From NCBI RefSeq assembly GCF_026094475.1, contig NZ_JAPELL010000001.1:2132326-2196325 (forward strand): a stretch of 64,000 bases of DNA, given 5' to 3'. The DNA comes from Homoserinimonas sedimenticola. Lineage in GTDB: Bacteria > Actinomycetota > Actinomycetes > Actinomycetales > Microbacteriaceae. A program made the position numbers and the translations under genes. Position 1 is the first letter of the stretch. The number at the start of each line of letters is the position of its first letter. Of the stretch, positions 47,989-57,627 are shown piece after piece. The notes below the pieces were generated by a model that had not been told where the DNA came from, did no database searches, and saw only the letters and a list, made by a program, of their open reading frames with translations.

Positions 47989-48210
47989 ATGACTGACACA
48001 CAGGATGGCCCCATCGAAGACGGCAGCGGCGACGCGAGCAATGACGAGCAGCTGCGCGGCATCGTCGAGCAGGTGCGCCACGACGTCGCATCGGGCCGCA
48101 GTCACGACACGGTGCTCGAGGAGCTCCGCCAGCGCACGGGCGAGACAGGCATCGAGGTGAGTGACGAGCGGCTGCGGCAGATCGCCGCGGATATCGCCGA
48201 GGGCCGCTGA
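47989..48210 (+). CDS. Small helical hypothetical protein
   Basis: The 73-residue product (ELRQRTGETGIEVSDERLRQ in part) is charged and helical. Similar short proteins are found in related genomes, without function. ATG at 47989 is one of two close ATGs (the other, at 47981, is in another frame). It precedes the Stealth gene by 81 bases and could be part of its transcript. Confidence 0.6.
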   Translation: MTDTQDGPIEDGSGDASNDEQLRGIVEQVRHDVASGRSHDTVLEELRQRTGETGIEVSDERLRQIAADIAEGR

Positions 48211-48291
48211 CCCCCCCTGCCGGGATATGCTGGGGGAAGGCTGACGGGCCTGCCGGATCGCCGGTGCCCAGGCTCGAAGGATTGGGCCGAC

Positions 48292-50061
48292 ATGAACGTC
48301 TTCTCTTCTCTCTCTCGCGAAGGCAACGCCGCCCCCGCCGACCCCGCTGTCGTTGTGACGCGCTCCGGCATGCTCACGATCGTGGGCTCGGGCGTGACGC
48401 CGTGGCAGGCGTTCCGCGAGGACCTCGACTTCGTGCGGGCGGTGCTTGAGGGTGCCGGCATCGACTTCTTCCTTGTGCGCGACACGGACCCGCGCCCGAC
48501 GGTCGTGGTCGATTGGGCCGACCGCGGGCGGCTCGCCGCCGCGCTCGCCGCGGCCTGCCGTCAGGAGCCCTTCTATTCGCGCACCGAGAAGATGGCGAAG
48601 GCGGCGAAGGCTGACATCGCCGCGAGGGCGCGTGGTGTGGTGAGCGGGACCGCAAGCGAGCACATCGAGCTCGCGGCATCCGATTCGGCGGGCGCCGACC
48701 CCGTGCTCTTCTCCGCCGAGAACGAGGCGGATGTCGCTGTCACCCCGATTCTCGATGCGGTGACGCCGTCCCTTCCCGAGCGTGTCGCCCTTCTCGCACA
48801 CGGCAGGCTGTCGCGCGACCGTTCGGCCCGCGCCTTCACCCTCTTCCGCCCGCGCGAGGCGCAGACGGGGACCCTGCGTTACGGCGCCGAATGCGGCGTG
48901 CCCCTCGAGCTGTGGCAGCACGTCGAGAGCCGCCGGGTGCGACCTGTGGGCGACGGGGGCGCGACGCTCGTGGTCGATGATGTGATCGCCCCGCGCCCCA
49001 ACGTGCTCCTGCGGCACAGCACGCCGAGCGCCGAGCTGGAGCGTGCCACGGTCGAGCTGTACGGCGAGGAGTGGCCGACCCTGAAGGGCATGTTCGACAC
49101 GACGAGCGACGATGTGACCTTCGACATCGACATCGTCTTCTCGTGGGTGGATGGGTCGTCGGCCGAGTTCCAGCGTCAGCGGGCGAAGCGTATGGCGAGC
49201 TACGTGGTTGGTGAGGGCGACGACCACGAGGCCCGATTCCGTCAGCTCGACGAGCTGAAGTATGCGATGCGTTCCGTGCACCTCTTCGCGCCGTGGATCC
49301 GCAACATCTACATCGTGACGGACTCTCCGCGCCCCGAGTGGTTGGCCGAGCATCCGCGGGTCTCTGTGCTGCGCAGCGAGGAGTTCTTCAGGGACCCCTC
49401 GGTGCTGCCCACCCACAACTCGCACGCCGTCGAGAGTCAGCTGCACAACATCAAGGGGCTCAGCGAGCACTTCCTCTATTCCAACGACGACATGTTCTTC
49501 GGTCGCGCTGTGGGGCCCGAGATGTTCTTCTCGCCGGGCGGGGTGAGCAAGTTCATCCTCTCCAACACGCGCATCGGTGTCGGCGAGCGCAATCCGAACC
49601 GCAGCGGTTTCGAGAATGCGGCGCGCGTCAACCGCGAGGTGCTGCGCGAGCGTTTCGGGGTGACGATCACGCGTCACCTGGAACATGCGGCGGCTCCCTT
49701 GCGGCGCTCTGTGCTGCGCGAGCTCGAGGCGGAGTTCCCGGAGGAGTTCGCCCGCACGGCGGCCGCGCAGTTCCGCCAGGCGACGGATGTCTCGGTCACG
49801 AACTCGCTCTACCACTACTACGCACTCATGACCGGGCAGGCGGTGACGCAGCCCGAGGCGAAGGTGCGCTACGTCGACACGACAGCCCGCGAGGGGGTCA
49901 AGCGGATGCGGCAACTGCTGAAGCGCCGCAACCACGACTTCTTCTGCCTCAACGACGGTTCGTTCCCCGAGCTCGACGGCGAGGAGCGGGCGCAGGCGGT
50001 GCGCTGGTTCCTGGAGCGCTACTTCCCCATCCCGGCTCCGTGGGAGCGCCCCGCGGTCTAG
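48292..50061 (+). CDS. Stealth-family capsular polysaccharide phosphotransferase
   Basis: The 589-residue product carries the conserved Stealth regions: CR1 [13 protein letters not shown] (about 279), CR2 [25 protein letters not shown]3 [33 protein letters not shown] and CR4 LNDGSF. These enzymes move a sugar phosphate from a nucleotide sugar to a growing polysaccharide. The first 270 residues are a separate, unrecognised domain. No capsule genes lie near it. The gene end overlaps the convergent metallophosphoesterase gene by 4 bases. Confidence 0.92.
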   Translation: MNVFSSLSREGNAAPADPAVVVTRSGMLTIVGSGVTPWQAFREDLDFVRAVLEGAGIDFFLVRDTDPRPTVVVDWADRGRLAAALAAACRQEPFYSRTEKMAKAAKADIAARARGVVSGTASEHIELAASDSAGADPVLFSAENEADVAVTPILDAVTPSLPERVALLAHGRLSRDRSARAFTLFRPREAQTGTLRYGAECGVPLELWQHVESRRVRPVGDGGATLVVDDVIAPRPNVLLRHSTPSAELERATVELYGEEWPTLKGMFDTTSDDVTFDIDIVFSWVDGSSAEFQRQRAKRMASYVVGEGDDHEARFRQLDELKYAMRSVHLFAPWIRNIYIVTDSPRPEWLAEHPRVSVLRSEEFFRDPSVLPTHNSHAVESQLHNIKGLSEHFLYSNDDMFFGRAVGPEMFFSPGGVSKFILSNTRIGVGERNPNRSGFENAARVNREVLRERFGVTITRHLEHAAAPLRRSVLRELEAEFPEEFARTAAAQFRQATDVSVTNSLYHYYALMTGQAVTQPEAKVRYVDTTAREGVKRMRQLLKRRNHDFFCLNDGSFPELDGEERAQAVRWFLERYFPIPAPWERPAV

Positions 50062-51002
50062 GTCGTGACGAGCTCCAGCTGCTGAGTCGTGAGCGGCGGT
50101 TCGGGGCGCACGTGGCCGTTGGCGGCGGGCCGGATGCTCACGCCGTGCTCTGCGAGGATGCGCGCCGTCTGCGCTGCCGACGTGTAGGAGAGCGTCGGCG
50201 TCGCGGCGACGGGAACGACGGTGTGCAGCACGGTCTCGTCGTAGACGTGGATGAGGTTGTAGGACTGGGCGCCGTCACGCGGCATGGTGGACCCGACCTC
50301 GCCCGCAAGGTCCTGCGTGTAGCAGGTGGCCGAGGCGACCGAGACGGGAATGCCGGCGAAGGTCGCCGTCGTCGAGTAGTGCAGGTGACCGGCGATGATG
50401 CTGCGGATGTCGGACCCCCGCACGACCTCCGCGAGGGCGCTCTGGCTGCGCAACTCCACGAGCACCGCGAGGTCCTGCACGGTGGGCACGGGAGGGTGGT
50501 GCATGGCAAGGATGGTGCCGTGTGGCGCAGGGGAGGCGAGTTCCTCCGCGAGCCAGTCGAGTTGGCTCTCCGTGACTTCGCCGTGGTGATGGCCGGGGAC
50601 GGTCGAGTCGAGCGTGATGATGCGCAGGCCGTTGATGTCGTGCACTCGGTCGATGGGGCGCATGGAGGGGAGCTGGTCGAGAAGTTCCCTCCGGAAGGCG
50701 CCGCGGTCATCGTGGTTGCCCATCACCCAGATGACCTGAGCGCCGAGGCGCTCGGCGGCGGGCTCGACGATCGAGCGGAGCCGTACGTAGGCCTCGGGCT
50801 CGCCGTGGTCGGCGAGGTCGCCCGTGAAAACGATGGCCTCGGGCCTGGCTCCGGAGGCTTCAAGGCGGGCGAAGAGCTCCACGAGACGAGCCTCGCTGTC
50901 GACGCTGTCATAGAGTCTGCGTCCCCCCGCGAGCAGGTGGGTGTCGCTGAGGTGAAGGATGAAGTGGTCTGGCCGCGGGTAGGCGGCCGTATAACCGGCC
51001 AT
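50058..51002 (-). CDS. Metallophosphoesterase (CpdA-like)
   Basis: The 314-residue product has the full metal-binding set: [25 protein letters not shown] and AGHLHYS. It resembles class III cyclic nucleotide phosphodiesterases, but these motifs also fit other phosphodiesterases. It is convergent with and overlaps the Stealth gene. The tail (about 265-314) is an extra segment with no clear role. Confidence 0.9.
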   Translation of the reverse strand: MAGYTAAYPRPDHFILHLSDTHLLAGGRRLYDSVDSEARLVELFARLEASGARPEAIVFTGDLADHGEPEAYVRLRSIVEPAAERLGAQVIWVMGNHDDRGAFRRELLDQLPSMRPIDRVHDINGLRIITLDSTVPGHHHGEVTESQLDWLAEELASPAPHGTILAMHHPPVPTVQDLAVLVELRSQSALAEVVRGSDIRSIIAGHLHYSTTATFAGIPVSVASATCYTQDLAGEVGSTMPRDGAQSYNLIHVYDETVLHTVVPVAATPTLSYTSAAQTARILAEHGVSIRPAANGHVRPEPPLTTQQLELVTT

Positions 51003-51208
51003 GCGCCAAGTCCATCACCTCAGTTCGAACGGCGCCTTAACAATTTGCGGCGATTCGCACCCCAGTTCGGGGCGCAGCTCTGTGTTTCGCCACCCATTAA
51101 GGGGGCTGCCGCACCGATACATCGCCCTGTTTACTTAATGACTACCCGAAGAGGCCCACAGGCCTGACCCGAATCTTTCATCGACGAGAGATGCACTGGA
51201 GGCGCACA

Positions 51209-51739
51209 ATGCCCGAGCTCGTGACGACCCGCCCGACCCGTCGCTTTGCAGCACGAGTGAGTCATGCTTCTGCGGCCGTCGTCGTGCTCGGGGTCGTCGC
51301 CACCCTCGTCGGATGCTCGGGGGGCACGGAGGAGCCGGCGGCACCGCCCGCCAACACCGATGTGGGCAAGGCGTTCACGAGCGAAGACGGGCTCGCGGTA
51401 TCGGTGACCCGGCGCATCTGCGGCATCAGCGGCGTCGGTGAGCACAAGCCTGAGTTCACGCCCGTCGGCCAATACTGCACGGTCGGCGTGAACGTCGACA
51501 ACGGGACGGGTGAGAGCGTGGACCTCACGCAGCTGAAGGTGAGCGGCTTCGCGGCCGACACGCAGTACTTTCCCGACTACTGGGCGGGTAACGCGGCCGA
51601 TGGCGGCATGATCGCTCTGGAAGCGGGTGAGTCGATCGAGTCGACCCTCTTCTTCGATGTCCCCAAGGGGCAGCTGCTCGAGAGCGTCACCCTGACGAGC
51701 CCGTGGGAGGGCATCGAGTCCTTCGAGGTCTCCTTCTAG
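51209..51739 (+). CDS. Lipoprotein with DUF4352-like domain
   Basis: The 176-residue product has a lipobox LVGC (Cys about 36). The rest is a beta-sandwich: KAFTSEDGLAVSVTR, YCTVGVNVDNGTGESVDL, SIESTLFFDVPKG, as in DUF4352 (telomeric repeat-binding-like fold). It should be anchored outside the membrane. The ATG at 51209 has GGAGG 7 bases upstream; ATG 51191 is weaker. Function unknown. Confidence 0.83.
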   Translation: MPELVTTRPTRRFAARVSHASAAVVVLGVVATLVGCSGGTEEPAAPPANTDVGKAFTSEDGLAVSVTRRICGISGVGEHKPEFTPVGQYCTVGVNVDNGTGESVDLTQLKVSGFAADTQYFPDYWAGNAADGGMIALEAGESIESTLFFDVPKGQLLESVTLTSPWEGIESFEVSF

Positions 51740-51810
51740 GCGGCATCCCCCGATCGGCGTCACCCCCGCGGGGGACGTCTTCGCGACGCATCCGGTTTAT
51801 CGTGGGCGGC

Positions 51811-53574
51811 ATGAATCGCGTCGCCGCCGCCCTCACGACCGCGGTGCTCGCCCTGCTGGGCGCAGCCGCACCCGTCACATCGGCTCACGCCGATGTGGAG
51901 GACTTCGAGTTCGCGAGCTTCCACGCCGACTACCACCTCGGCACCGACGAGGAGGGCCACTCGACCCTGCGGGTGGTCGAGACGATCGTGGCCGTGTTCC
52001 CCGACTTCGACCAGAACCGCGGCATCATTCGCACGATTCCTGACCGCTATGACGGGCATCCGATAAACCTGGAGATCGCGTCGGTCACCGACGAGACGGG
52101 GGAGCCGGTCGAGTACGAGGAGGACTCGGGCGACGACAGCGTAGAGCTCGCCCTCGGCGGCGACGACTACGTGCACGGCGAGCAGACCTACGTCATCGAG
52201 TACACGGCGGAGCATGTCACTCGGCACTACGCGGACACCGAGGCGGACGAGTTCTATTGGGACGTCAACGGCACGGAGTGGGCGCAGCCCTTCCGCGAGG
52301 TCAGCGCGACGGTGCATCTCGAGGAGGGACTGGAAGAACAGCTCACGGGCAACGTCACCGCCGTGTGGGGTTTCGAGAACGAGCAGAACCCCGCCGAGGT
52401 CGACGGCCTCACCTTCACGGCCACCGATCTCGAGCCCGGCCAGACCCTCAGCTTCGCGATCGGCTTCGAACCCGGAACCTTCGTGCCCCGCGAGAGCGGC
52501 TACTTCGCCTCGCCCTGGCCGACCCTCTCGCTGCTGGGTGCACTCGCAGCCCTGGCCGCCCTCGCCTGGGCGGCCACCGTGCGGCGGCGGCACCTGCGAG
52601 ACGAGCCCGGCCGCCCCACGATCATCGCCGAGTATGCGCCCCCAAAAGACGCGAACCTGCTCACCTCGGCGCTCCTCGCTGGTGTCTCGGCCAAGACGGT
52701 GCCCGCCCAGGTGATCGACTTCGCGGTGCGCGGAAAGCTGCGGGTGCTGGAGGAAGGCGAGAAGCCGCTCCTCGGATCGCAGAAATACACGCTCGAGTTC
52801 GTCACAGCAGAGGGCACGGATGAGCAGGAGCGTGAGTTCCTGAACGCGCTCTTCGGCGACAGGCTCACCCGCGGGGAGCGTCGCACGCTCGGCACGACCG
52901 ACTCCAAGGCCGCCAAGCGTCTCGGCGAGCTCACACAGCGGGTCACGAAGGATGCGACGGCGCGGGGGTACCGCAAGCCCTACCCCGCGGCATCCGCTGT
53001 GCCCGCCATGGTGCTCGCGGGCGCCGGCGCGCTCGCCGCGCTCGTCTTCGGCATCATCGCGCTCGAGGAGGCCTACGGATGGCCGTGGCCGCTCGTGCAG
53101 CTGATCGTGGGCGGTGCCGCCGCGGTCGTCGCCGTCATCCTGCTCGCGCGCGTGCCCCTCACGGCGCGCGGTGCGGAGGTGCGCGACCACATGAAGGGGC
53201 TCGACGAGTACATCACGCTGGCGGAGGCAGACCGCATCCGCTACCTGCAGTCGCCCGAGGGCGCCCTGCGTGAGCCGGTCGCGACGGATGACCCCGCCCA
53301 ACTCGTGCGCCTGGGCGAGAGGCTGCTGCCCTACGCCATGCTCTTCGGCCACGAGAAGGAGTGGGCGGAGGAGCTCGGCCGACTCTACGAGCAGGCGGGG
53401 GAGCAGCCCGGCTGGTACGTCGGCATGGCGCCCTTCAATGCGGCGATCTTCGCGAACTCGATCGGCTCGGTGGGCACGAGCAGCGCCTCGACCTTCAGCT
53501 CGTCGTCGGGCGGCTCCACGGGCGGTGCCGTCGCGGGCGGCGGCGGTGGTGGCGGTGGCGGGGGAGGCCGCTAG
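51811..53574 (+). CDS. DUF2207 membrane protein
   Basis: The 587-residue product has a signal peptide (about 1-27), a large outer beta domain with YHLGTDEEGHSTLRVVETI and NRGIIRTIPDRYDGHP (DUF2207 hallmark), a membrane helix (about 235-252), a cytoplasmic winged-helix-like part, two more helices (about 393-412 and 428-448), and a Gly/Ser-rich tail. The family is common in actinobacteria, without known function. A TATCGT box ends 7 bases before the ATG (leaderless start). Confidence 0.9.
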   Translation: MNRVAAALTTAVLALLGAAAPVTSAHADVEDFEFASFHADYHLGTDEEGHSTLRVVETIVAVFPDFDQNRGIIRTIPDRYDGHPINLEIASVTDETGEPVEYEEDSGDDSVELALGGDDYVHGEQTYVIEYTAEHVTRHYADTEADEFYWDVNGTEWAQPFREVSATVHLEEGLEEQLTGNVTAVWGFENEQNPAEVDGLTFTATDLEPGQTLSFAIGFEPGTFVPRESGYFASPWPTLSLLGALAALAALAWAATVRRRHLRDEPGRPTIIAEYAPPKDANLLTSALLAGVSAKTVPAQVIDFAVRGKLRVLEEGEKPLLGSQKYTLEFVTAEGTDEQEREFLNALFGDRLTRGERRTLGTTDSKAAKRLGELTQRVTKDATARGYRKPYPAASAVPAMVLAGAGALAALVFGIIALEEAYGWPWPLVQLIVGGAAAVVAVILLARVPLTARGAEVRDHMKGLDEYITLAEADRIRYLQSPEGALREPVATDDPAQLVRLGERLLPYAMLFGHEKEWAEELGRLYEQAGEQPGWYVGMAPFNAAIFANSIGSVGTSSASTFSSSSGGSTGGAVAGGGGGGGGGGGR

Positions 53575-53600
53575 CAGGGGGTGGCTAGTACCCTAGATCG

Positions 53601-54530
53601 GTGCCTCGCAGTCCCCTGAACCCCTCGCCCTACGAGGTGCTCGGCGTCGCCCCGACCGCGAGCCACGATGAGCTCCGCAGGGCATACCGGCGGATGCTGC
53701 GCGAGACCCACCCCGACACCGGCGGTGACGCGGCACGCTTCCACGCCGTGCAGCACGCCTGGGAGCTCGTCGGCACCCCCGAGGATCGCGCCGTCTACGA
53801 CAGCGGCCGCCCCACGCGCGGCGAGCAGGCGCGAGCAACCTGGGCACCCGCGCCGCCGCGCCGCCCCTCCGAGAGTCGTCCGCAGGCACGCACCTACGGG
53901 CATCCGGGCGGCCTCAGTCGCGAGCACTACCTCGAGCTCATGCGGGAGTGGGTCGGCCGGGGCGCCGCGCTCCCCGACCCGTACGACCCCGCACTCGTGC
54001 GCTCGGCGCCCCGCGACATCCGCCACCTGCTGGCCAACGCCCTCGCGGAGGAGGCGACGGCGACGCAGGCGGCCTCGCTCGGAATCGCCTACACCGTGTG
54101 GCACGACGTCGCGACGGATGCCCCGGGCGACCCCTGGGCGTCGAAGCTCGACCACGTCGTGCTGGGGCCGAGCGGGCTCTTCGCCGTACAGTCGGAGGAC
54201 TGGGGCGCTCCCGTCCGGGTGAAGCGCAACGAGATCGTGGGGGAGGCCATCGCCCCGGGCGAGCGGCCGATGCACTCACTGTCGCTGCGGGCGAAGTCGG
54301 TCGCGCGTGCGGCCCGCGTCAAGTTCACGACCCTCGTCGTGGTCGTTCCCGATGATGCCATCGATGAGGCGCTCACGGTCGGGCGGATGCGCGGGCTCAC
54401 GAGTGTCGTCGTGCAGCGTTCCCGGCTTCCGGGCGTGCTCCGGGGCGACCTTGCGGATGCGCCCCTCCTCGGCGGGACCGAACTCTTCGAGGTGCGGACG
54501 CGCCTGCAGGCGAGCATCCGCTTCACCTGA
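53601..54530 (+). CDS. J-domain protein with NERD-like C-terminal part
   Basis: The 309-residue product has a DnaJ J domain at the front (YEVLGVAPTASHDELRRAYRRML, HPD at about 37-39) and a linker. A C-terminal region resembles the NERD nuclease-related fold (LDHVVLGPSGLFAVQSEDWG). The Lys expected in the NERD active site is replaced (QSEDWG). It could recruit DnaK to some substrate. GTG start; the TACCCT box ends 6 bases before it, so it is leaderless. It is 26 bases after the DUF2207 gene. Confidence 0.85.
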   Translation: MPRSPLNPSPYEVLGVAPTASHDELRRAYRRMLRETHPDTGGDAARFHAVQHAWELVGTPEDRAVYDSGRPTRGEQARATWAPAPPRRPSESRPQARTYGHPGGLSREHYLELMREWVGRGAALPDPYDPALVRSAPRDIRHLLANALAEEATATQAASLGIAYTVWHDVATDAPGDPWASKLDHVVLGPSGLFAVQSEDWGAPVRVKRNEIVGEAIAPGERPMHSLSLRAKSVARAARVKFTTLVVVVPDDAIDEALTVGRMRGLTSVVVQRSRLPGVLRGDLADAPLLGGTELFEVRTRLQASIRFT

Positions 54531-54531
54531 G

Positions 54532-54960
54532 TCAGGCCCGCTCGACCTCCCGATCGGCGATCTTCGTGAGGAGAGTGTCGAGCAGCAGGATCTCCTGCGG
54601 GCTCAGGGCGCTCGTGAGCAGCTCGTTCACGCGGATCGAGGCAGGCCTCAACTCCTGGTGGATGCTCCGACCCTGCTCCGTGACAGTCACGGTCTTGCGT
54701 CGCCTGTCCTTCGTGTCCCGCTCCGTCGCGACAACCCCCTGGCGCTCCATGCGCCGTAGGAGTTCGGCGAGGGTGGACTTGTCGAGGTGCGCGAGCTGTG
54801 CGAGTTGGTTCTGGGGAAGCCCGCCATTCTCGCAGAGGGCGTGCAACACGCCGAACTGCACGGGGCTAATGTCTGCCGAGGCATATTCCTGCCAGAGCGC
54901 GTTGTATGCCTGATAGGCGCGTCGCAGCGCGTGATTGCGATATGCACCGTCCGTAGACAT
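54532..54960 (-). CDS. MarR-family regulator 2
   Basis: The 142-residue product has the MarR winged helix (LPQNQLAQLAHLDKSTLAELLRRMERQGVVATER and DTKDRRRKTVTVTEQG). It is a paralogue of the next gene, same direction, about 95 bases apart. Small palindromes in between fit autoregulation. ATG at 54960 was chosen; the frame is open to 55020. Confidence 0.9.
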   Translation of the reverse strand: MSTDGAYRNHALRRAYQAYNALWQEYASADISPVQFGVLHALCENGGLPQNQLAQLAHLDKSTLAELLRRMERQGVVATERDTKDRRRKTVTVTEQGRSIHQELRPASIRVNELLTSALSPQEILLLDTLLTKIADREVERA

Positions 54961-54989
54961 CGTTCCCCGCCGGTTCCTTCGTGGCTCGC

Positions 54990-55048
54990 GCATATCGCGC
55001 GTATGCTCCCCCGGGAACACTTTAGCTCAACACTGCTGCATACGTATG
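54990..55048. promoter_or_regulatory. Palindromes between the two MarR genes
   Basis: GCATA-N7-TATGC (54990-55006) and the perfect CATACGTATG (55039-55048) lie upstream of MarR 2 and after MarR 1. They share GCATA/TATG half-sites, as expected for MarR dimer operators. Confidence 0.5.
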
Positions 55049-55055
55049 TATGTCG

Positions 55056-55493
55056 TTACTCGACGGCCTGCGCGACGTCCGACTCCAGAAGCTTCACCAA
55101 CGTCTCGTCGAACTTCTCGACCTCGTCGTCGGCGAGGCCATCCACCATGATGTCGTTGACCCGCGTGGCGGCCTCGAGGAGATCGTCATGAATGCGACGC
55201 CCTTCCTCGCTGAGCGACACCACCTTGCGACGCCCGTCGTGTTCGTCGCGTCGCGTCGTGACGAGGCCCTGATCCTCCAGGCGCCTCAGGAGGTCCGCCA
55301 AGGAGGACTTGTCGATCTGGGCCCGGTGCAGCAGATCCCGCTGACCCATCTCCCCGTGCCGGTTGAGACACCACAGCACGCAGTAGGCGACAGAGGTGAT
55401 CTCAGAGGAGACATGCTCATGCCAGAGGGAGCTGTGCACGTGAAGCATTCGCCGCATTCGGGTAGCGCGGTAGGGGGGATGACCGTCGTCCAT
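55056..55493 (-). CDS. MarR-family regulator 1
   Basis: The 145-residue product has the MarR winged helix (RDLLHRAQIDKSSLADLLRRLEDQGLV, DEHDGRRKVVSLSEEG). It is the first of two MarR paralogues on this strand and diverges from a membrane-protein/nitroreductase operon. MarR proteins often sense aromatic compounds; the nitroreductase would be a fitting target. Confidence 0.9.
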   Translation of the reverse strand: MDDGHPPYRATRMRRMLHVHSSLWHEHVSSEITSVAYCVLWCLNRHGEMGQRDLLHRAQIDKSSLADLLRRLEDQGLVTTRRDEHDGRRKVVSLSEEGRRIHDDLLEAATRVNDIMVDGLADDEVEKFDETLVKLLESDVAQAVE

Positions 55494-55662
55494 GATCGGT
55501 GACCTTCGGGTGAGTGCGCGAACCGCGGGTATACGGAAGAGCGCTCGTAATGCGAACTATATTGCAGAGCAGGCACCATGTTCAGATGCATTTTGCGGAT
55601 GCCTGAATGTGAGCCGAGAGTCTGCTCCACGCGGGCACGAGCGGGTCGATCATGAGGGGCAC

Positions 55663-55992
55663 ATGGACACGACACTCACCACCGCTGCTTGCCTCAGCTA
55701 CACCGCGAACGCCGCCCTGGGGGCCGGGGTCGCAGGGGGAGTCATCGACACGGGGCATGCGCGCTGGGTGCACCACGCTCTCTATATCTCGACACTCGCC
55801 CTGACCTCCCTCGCCGTCGTCAGCGGCATCCGTCACCGCCGCATCGCGGCATGGCTGCTCATGCCCGCACTGCTGCCCCTCGCCGCACTCCCGCGGACGA
55901 GGGGACGCGGGCGCGAGCATCCGCTCATCGCCCTCACGGCGGCGCCGGCCTACGTGAGTGCCGTGATCGCCACGGTGAGGAGGGCCGCATAG
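55663..55992 (+). CDS. Small membrane protein, three helices
   Basis: The 109-residue product has three to four hydrophobic segments (about 5-27, 38-57, 62-78, 87-106). No known family was recognised. The ATG at 55663 has GAGGGG 4 bases upstream. Its stop overlaps the GTG of the nitroreductase by one base (TAGTG), so the two are co-translated. Confidence 0.75.
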   Translation: MDTTLTTAACLSYTANAALGAGVAGGVIDTGHARWVHHALYISTLALTSLAVVSGIRHRRIAAWLLMPALLPLAALPRTRGRGREHPLIALTAAPAYVSAVIATVRRAA

Positions 55993-56801
55993 TGGATCTC
56001 TTCGACGCCATCCGCCGCCGCAAGACCACCAATGGCCCCTTCCTGCCCGACCCCGTCTCGGAGGAACACCAGCGGCTGCTCATGGAACTCGCGGGGCGCG
56101 CCCCCTCCCAACTCAACAGCCAGCCCTGGCGCTTCGTGCTCATCGAGAACCGCGACACGATCGAGAAGGTCGCGGACATCAGCGGCTCGAGCATGACCGA
56201 GGCGATGTCGAACGGCACCTTCTTCGAGCGCTACAAGCCCTACTTCAGGTTCAGCAAGGAGGAGATGGCGCAGCGTCGCGACGGGATGCTCTTCGACAAG
56301 CTCCCTGCCCCGTTGCGGCCCTTCACCTCGCAGGCCTTCACGCCCGGCGGGCAGAAGCTCATGAACTCGCTGCGCGTGCCGCAGACCCTCGGCAAGGAGA
56401 ACCGCAAACTTGTGGCCGGTTCTCCGCTGCTGCTCGGCGTCATGCTCGACCGCAGCGAGTACCGCCCGGGCGAGCTCTCGTCGTTCTACTCCATCTTCAG
56501 CATGGGGGCGGCGATGGAGAACATCTGGCTTGCGACAGGTGCGCTCGGCATGGGCATCCAGTTCGTCTCCTTCCCCATGGAAGTGCCCGGACGCTGGGCG
56601 GAGATCGAAACGCTGCTCCAGGTGCCCGACGAGCTCGAACTCATGGCGGTCTACCGCCTCGGCTACCTCCCCGAAGAGCAGCGCCGGCCCGCCATCGACT
56701 GGTCCAGCCACGAACGCAAGCTGCCCTCACAATATGTGTTCTCTGAGAACTGCCGTACACCCCGAACTGGGTGGGACGAGGCATCCACCTCCTCGCCGTA
56801 G
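55992..56801 (+). CDS. Nitroreductase-family oxidoreductase
   Basis: The 269-residue flavoprotein has the family front [33 protein letters not shown] for FMN binding, and [28 protein letters not shown]. It reduces nitroaromatics, quinones or similar compounds with NAD(P)H. Its C-terminus is a little longer than the usual. It starts with GTG and is linked to the small membrane protein before it; a MarR gene diverges from the pair. Confidence 0.92.
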   Translation: MDLFDAIRRRKTTNGPFLPDPVSEEHQRLLMELAGRAPSQLNSQPWRFVLIENRDTIEKVADISGSSMTEAMSNGTFFERYKPYFRFSKEEMAQRRDGMLFDKLPAPLRPFTSQAFTPGGQKLMNSLRVPQTLGKENRKLVAGSPLLLGVMLDRSEYRPGELSSFYSIFSMGAAMENIWLATGALGMGIQFVSFPMEVPGRWAEIETLLQVPDELELMAVYRLGYLPEEQRRPAIDWSSHERKLPSQYVFSENCRTPRTGWDEASTSSP

Positions 56802-56837
56802 GCTGGAGCACACTCTCGAGCGTGATTGAGGTACGCA

Positions 56838-57530
56838 GTGAAAGTCGTCAGCTACAACCTTCGGAAGCACCGCGCGATCGGCGAGATCAGCGCACTCGCA
56901 GAAGAGCACGACCTCGACCTCCTCTGTCTGCAGGAGGCCGACACGACCGTGCTGCCCGCCGAGGTTGGGGGGCTCCACCTCGCCGACGCGACCCGGCGCA
57001 ACCGGCTCGGCCTCGCCGTCTACTACCGTCGAGACCGCTTCACGGCCCTCGACACGAAAGCCTTCGAGCTCAAGAAGTCACTGCACGACCACCTGCTCAA
57101 GCCCGCCCACGAGCGACTCCTCGGCAGCCACCTGATCGACCTCAAGCACGAGCGCGAACTCATCGTCGCCTCCTTCCATGCGGCGCCCCTCACGGCGCTC
57201 AACTCACTTCGGCGCGAGCAGATCCGCGTCGCCCATGAGCAACTGCACGAAATGGGGCCCGGCCTGCCCACCCTCATGGTCGGCGACTACAACTACCCCG
57301 TCTTCAAGAACCAACTCACCCGGCACATCGGCCAGTCCGGCTACGACCTCACCCTCAGCGACACCCGCACCTACACGCGCTACAAGTTCTTCCGCGGACA
57401 CTTCGACCTCGCGACATCCATGGGGCTCGACATCGACAGTGTCGAAACGCTGCCGCGCGGCACCTCCGACCACATGCCGATCCTCGTCACCGCCACCTAT
57501 CGCGAGCAAGCGCAAGCCAAGACCGCCTGA
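56838..57530 (+). CDS. Endonuclease/exonuclease/phosphatase family protein
   Basis: The 230-residue product has the fold's catalytic marks: SYNLRKH (Asn), LCLQEAD (Glu), VGDYNYPVF (Asp-x-Asn) and SDHMPI (Asp-His). It is a metal-dependent phosphodiesterase on nucleic acid, lipid or small molecules; the exact target is unknown. GTG at 56838 has GAGG 6 bases upstream; TTG at 56826 is also open. TAGGCT at 56799-56804 could be its -10, inside the end of the preceding gene. Confidence 0.85.
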   Translation: MKVVSYNLRKHRAIGEISALAEEHDLDLLCLQEADTTVLPAEVGGLHLADATRRNRLGLAVYYRRDRFTALDTKAFELKKSLHDHLLKPAHERLLGSHLIDLKHERELIVASFHAAPLTALNSLRREQIRVAHEQLHEMGPGLPTLMVGDYNYPVFKNQLTRHIGQSGYDLTLSDTRTYTRYKFFRGHFDLATSMGLDIDSVETLPRGTSDHMPILVTATYREQAQAKTA

Positions 57531-57548
57531 GTAGGGGCTTAGCACAGG

Positions 57549-57576
57549 TTAACGCGGGCGCCGACGCGCGTACCCT
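57549..57576 (+). promoter_or_regulatory. Putative promoter of the DarT-like gene
   Basis: TTAACG (57549-57554) and TACCCT (57571-57576) are separated by 16 bases, 52 bases before the start codon. Confidence 0.4.
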
Positions 57577-57627
57577 TGAGGGAGGCATCCGCAGCACCCG
57601 CGATGCCGACACGAAAGGCCCCACCGC

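Noticed and set aside
47830-49935. Upstream extension of the DUF2510 frame to 845 codons
   Set aside because: The added part runs opposite the Stealth gene; the DUF2510 motif starts right after ATG 47829.
48292-51002. Capsule or defence island around the Stealth gene
   Set aside because: Neighbours are a phosphoesterase, a lipoprotein and DUF2207; no glycosyltransferase, flippase or exporter is present.
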